The notes under the pieces: model-generated
Told to the model about the DNA's origin: nothing
Databases searched by the model: none
Seen by the model: the letters and a program-made list of their open reading frames with translations, nothing else
Assembly: GCA_018694455.1 (NCBI GenBank)
Contig: JABHNP010000250.1
Location: 1 to 7,496 of the forward strand
Origin: Planctomycetaceae bacterium
GTDB lineage: Bacteria > Planctomycetota > Planctomycetia > Pirellulales > UBA1268
Length of the DNA: 7,496 nt
Reading direction: 5' to 3'
Shown here: in pieces, positions 5,974 to 7,496 of the stretch
Position numbering within the stretch: the first letter of the stretch is position 1
Layout of the letters: each line of letters opens with the position of its first letter
Program-made: the position numbers and the translations under genes

Positions 5974-7496
5974 ATGACAGCATTTCAGAAACCTGTCACT
6001 TTTCATGGCATGCATGGTGTTCTATTTCGTCTTCTCTATTGTCTTGTTCTCTTGCCCAGCGCGGCACACGCTATCACCAGAAGTGCTGGAGACGATGTCA
6101 CCAATCAGCAGAAAATTACTGCACTCATTACTGAACTTGGCGACAGTGATTATGCCACACGTGAATCAGCAACTCAGCAACTACGTACCATTGCTGATCA
6201 CGCAATTGATCAATTACTTGATGCTGCTAATCAAAGCAATGATTTGGAGATTGCCCTTCGGTCACAGTGGATTCTTGAGACAGTGTCCCTTGTTGGACCA
6301 GACGATCCCCCTGAAGTAACGGAGTTATTGAAAAATTTTTCCAACAGTTCTTTGTCTCAGCAGATCAGTACATTGAGCCGGCTTGTACGTCTTGAGAACA
6401 ATGTAGGTATCAAGCCACTCGCTCGTCTAATTCGAACAAATCGTTCTGCAAGCATTTCCTATCTCGCGGCCCTCGTCCTACTGCAAGAATGGAGGCCTAA
6501 TGACCCATACTGGCCAATTCTAGTAGCAGATATTCCTGCTGAACTTAATACCAGCCAGCGTCCATCCGCACTACTCATACAGCATCTCATTTCTTTTTCC
6601 AGACTAGCCGACAATCCAGAAAATAAATCGGACCAAAAGAAAGATGCGTTTACCAATCTTGAAGAAGCAATAAAAAAATTCCTTGAACTCCTGCCTTTCA
6701 ACAAACAAGCTTTTGGGATCAACACGACGAGGCGTGAGGTTGGCGATCTTGCTAGAGAGATTGTCGTACGCTGTCATGCCCGTGCAGCGGTGCAGGCTGA
6801 ATTTCCTGATCGTGGCATTGATATCGCCAAGAAACTTTTTGGTTTTATTGCTGAGCGTGGAGAAAAGAATCCTCTAGCAACTGCGGACGTACTATTTTGG
6901 GCTTCACATTCTGGGCTGGCCGACATTTGCAACGCTGTGCCAGAGAGTCTGCAGAAGACCTTTGAAGATCAATCGCTCACACTCTACGCGGTAGCAAGTT
7001 GCGAACAGGCCAATGGCAATGACATTCTGGCTACTGAAATGGCTGGGCGTGCCTTTGCTTTATCGAGTGACAAGACAGACCAGCAGATGTTGGCTGCTAT
7101 TAGACTTGATCATTGGGGGCTTATTGATTGGGCTGACCGTGAATATCAAAGAGTTGTTGCCTCACCTAAATTATCAGCCCAGCAAATAATTCCTCTTTCC
7201 ATCCAGTGGGCCGAACTGCTCAATGACTTTGATCGATGTGAAGAAGCCTCTGCCGTTCTTGAAAAAATGTTGAACGGTTCCCACGGCACCGTTCAAAACA
7301 TCCGTATCATGGATTCACTTGGCTACTCAAAAGAGGCACTCACTGCTCGCCAGAAATACTTTGTGTCTCGTGGTGCTCAAGGAGATGGCAACAGAGATCG
7401 CGAGAGAAAAGATCTCGATGAAGCACTAAAAGAATATCCGGAAGAAATTGACACGCTCATCGCGTACTACCACTTCCCTAAAATCTCAGCCGTTGA
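5974..7496 (+). CDS. exported helical-repeat (HEAT/TPR-like) protein, 3' end outside the window
   Basis: The frame is open from 5842 to the right edge with no stop; 507 residues are visible from the ATG at 5974. The N-terminus is a signal peptide: hydrophobic VLFRLLYCLVLLPSAAHA with probable cleavage after residue 33, so the protein should act outside the cytoplasmic membrane. Residues about 48-105 look like a HEAT-type pair of helices (ITALITELGDSDYATRESA, then QQLRTIADHAIDQLL), a pattern that I associate with secreted planctomycete proteins. Residues about 350-436 look TPR-like, with helices such as ILATEMAGRAFALSS, WADREYQRVV and CEEASAVLEKML. No catalytic motif is visible, so a protein-binding or scaffold role is likely, but no partner can be named. 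The codon pattern resembles its neighbours. Alternative starts are ATG 5926 (longer leader) and ATG 6010 (no good ribosome site). Confidence 0.85.
   Translation, partial: MTAFQKPVTFHGMHGVLFRLLYCLVLLPSAAHAITRSAGDDVTNQQKITALITELGDSDYATRESATQQLRTIADHAIDQLLDAANQSNDLEIALRSQWILETVSLVGPDDPPEVTELLKNFSNSSLSQQISTLSRLVRLENNVGIKPLARLIRTNRSASISYLAALVLLQEWRPNDPYWPILVADIPAELNTSQRPSALLIQHLISFSRLADNPENKSDQKKDAFTNLEEAIKKFLELLPFNKQAFGINTTRREVGDLAREIVVRCHARAAVQAEFPDRGIDIAKKLFGFIAERGEKNPLATADVLFWASHSGLADICNAVPESLQKTFEDQSLTLYAVASCEQANGNDILATEMAGRAFALSSDKTDQQMLAAIRLDHWGLIDWADREYQRVVASPKLSAQQIIPLSIQWAELLNDFDRCEEASAVLEKMLNGSHGTVQNIRIMDSLGYSKEALTARQKYFVSRGAQGDGNRDRERKDLDEALKEYPEEIDTLIAYYHFPKISAV

Noticed and set aside
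5838..6134. Plus-strand 98-codon frame overlapping the start of the helical-repeat gene
   Set aside because: It is out of frame with the signal peptide and HEAT-like region, which continue for over 500 codons. The translation is rich in Cys, His and Trp, as expected for a shadow frame.
1..7496. Mobile elements, CRISPR, tRNA/rRNA, phage or defence systems
   Set aside because: No transposase, integrase, direct repeat series, clover-leaf pattern or defence-type domain was found on either strand. The gene content and composition are uniform and housekeeping in style.

Overview
The window looks like ordinary chromosome from a bacterium, most likely a member of the Planctomycetes. The reasons are a FloA-type flotillin paired with NfeD proteins, a very large secreted and membrane-bound NfeD with two ClpP-like domains, a small membrane-anchored zinc-ribbon protein of a style common in that phylum, and a secreted HEAT/TPR-like helical-repeat protein. 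The phylum assignment is inferred from protein style and was not tested by a search. Base composition is balanced to slightly AT-leaning by eye, without abrupt shifts.

Layout: the left two thirds (about 122-4997) is a minus-strand cluster read from right to left: long NfeD (2736-4997), short NfeD (2098-2739, overlapping the first by ATGA), flotillin-like FloA (984-2006), and a zinc-ribbon membrane protein of unknown function (122-919). A divergent intergenic region of about 208 bases (4998-5205) separates this cluster from pyrE (orotate phosphoribosyltransferase, 5206-5763) on the plus strand. After a gene-free gap, a plus-strand gene for an exported helical-repeat protein begins near 5974 and runs off the right edge. 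The leftmost 121 bases hold a 16-base near-palindrome and possibly the first codons of another minus-strand gene.

How the genes work together: NfeD and FloA are a known functional pair. NfeD carries membrane helices and a C-terminal OB-fold, and FloA is an SPFH membrane scaffold of bacterial membrane microdomains. The long form adds ClpP/SppA-like domains outside the membrane. Here these domains look largely degenerate: the first has lost the serine and the glycine pair, the second keeps both, and the general-base lysine is not evident in either. The long NfeD may therefore be a binding or assembly module rather than an active protease. The zinc-ribbon gene directly after floA is a candidate accessory part of the same machinery. 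pyrE is a housekeeping gene that appears to be unrelated.

I found no mobile elements, CRISPR arrays, rRNA or tRNA genes, and no evidence of a wholly new system. The points most worth a second look are the apparent pseudoprotease state of the long NfeD and the uncharacterised zinc-ribbon protein next to floA.
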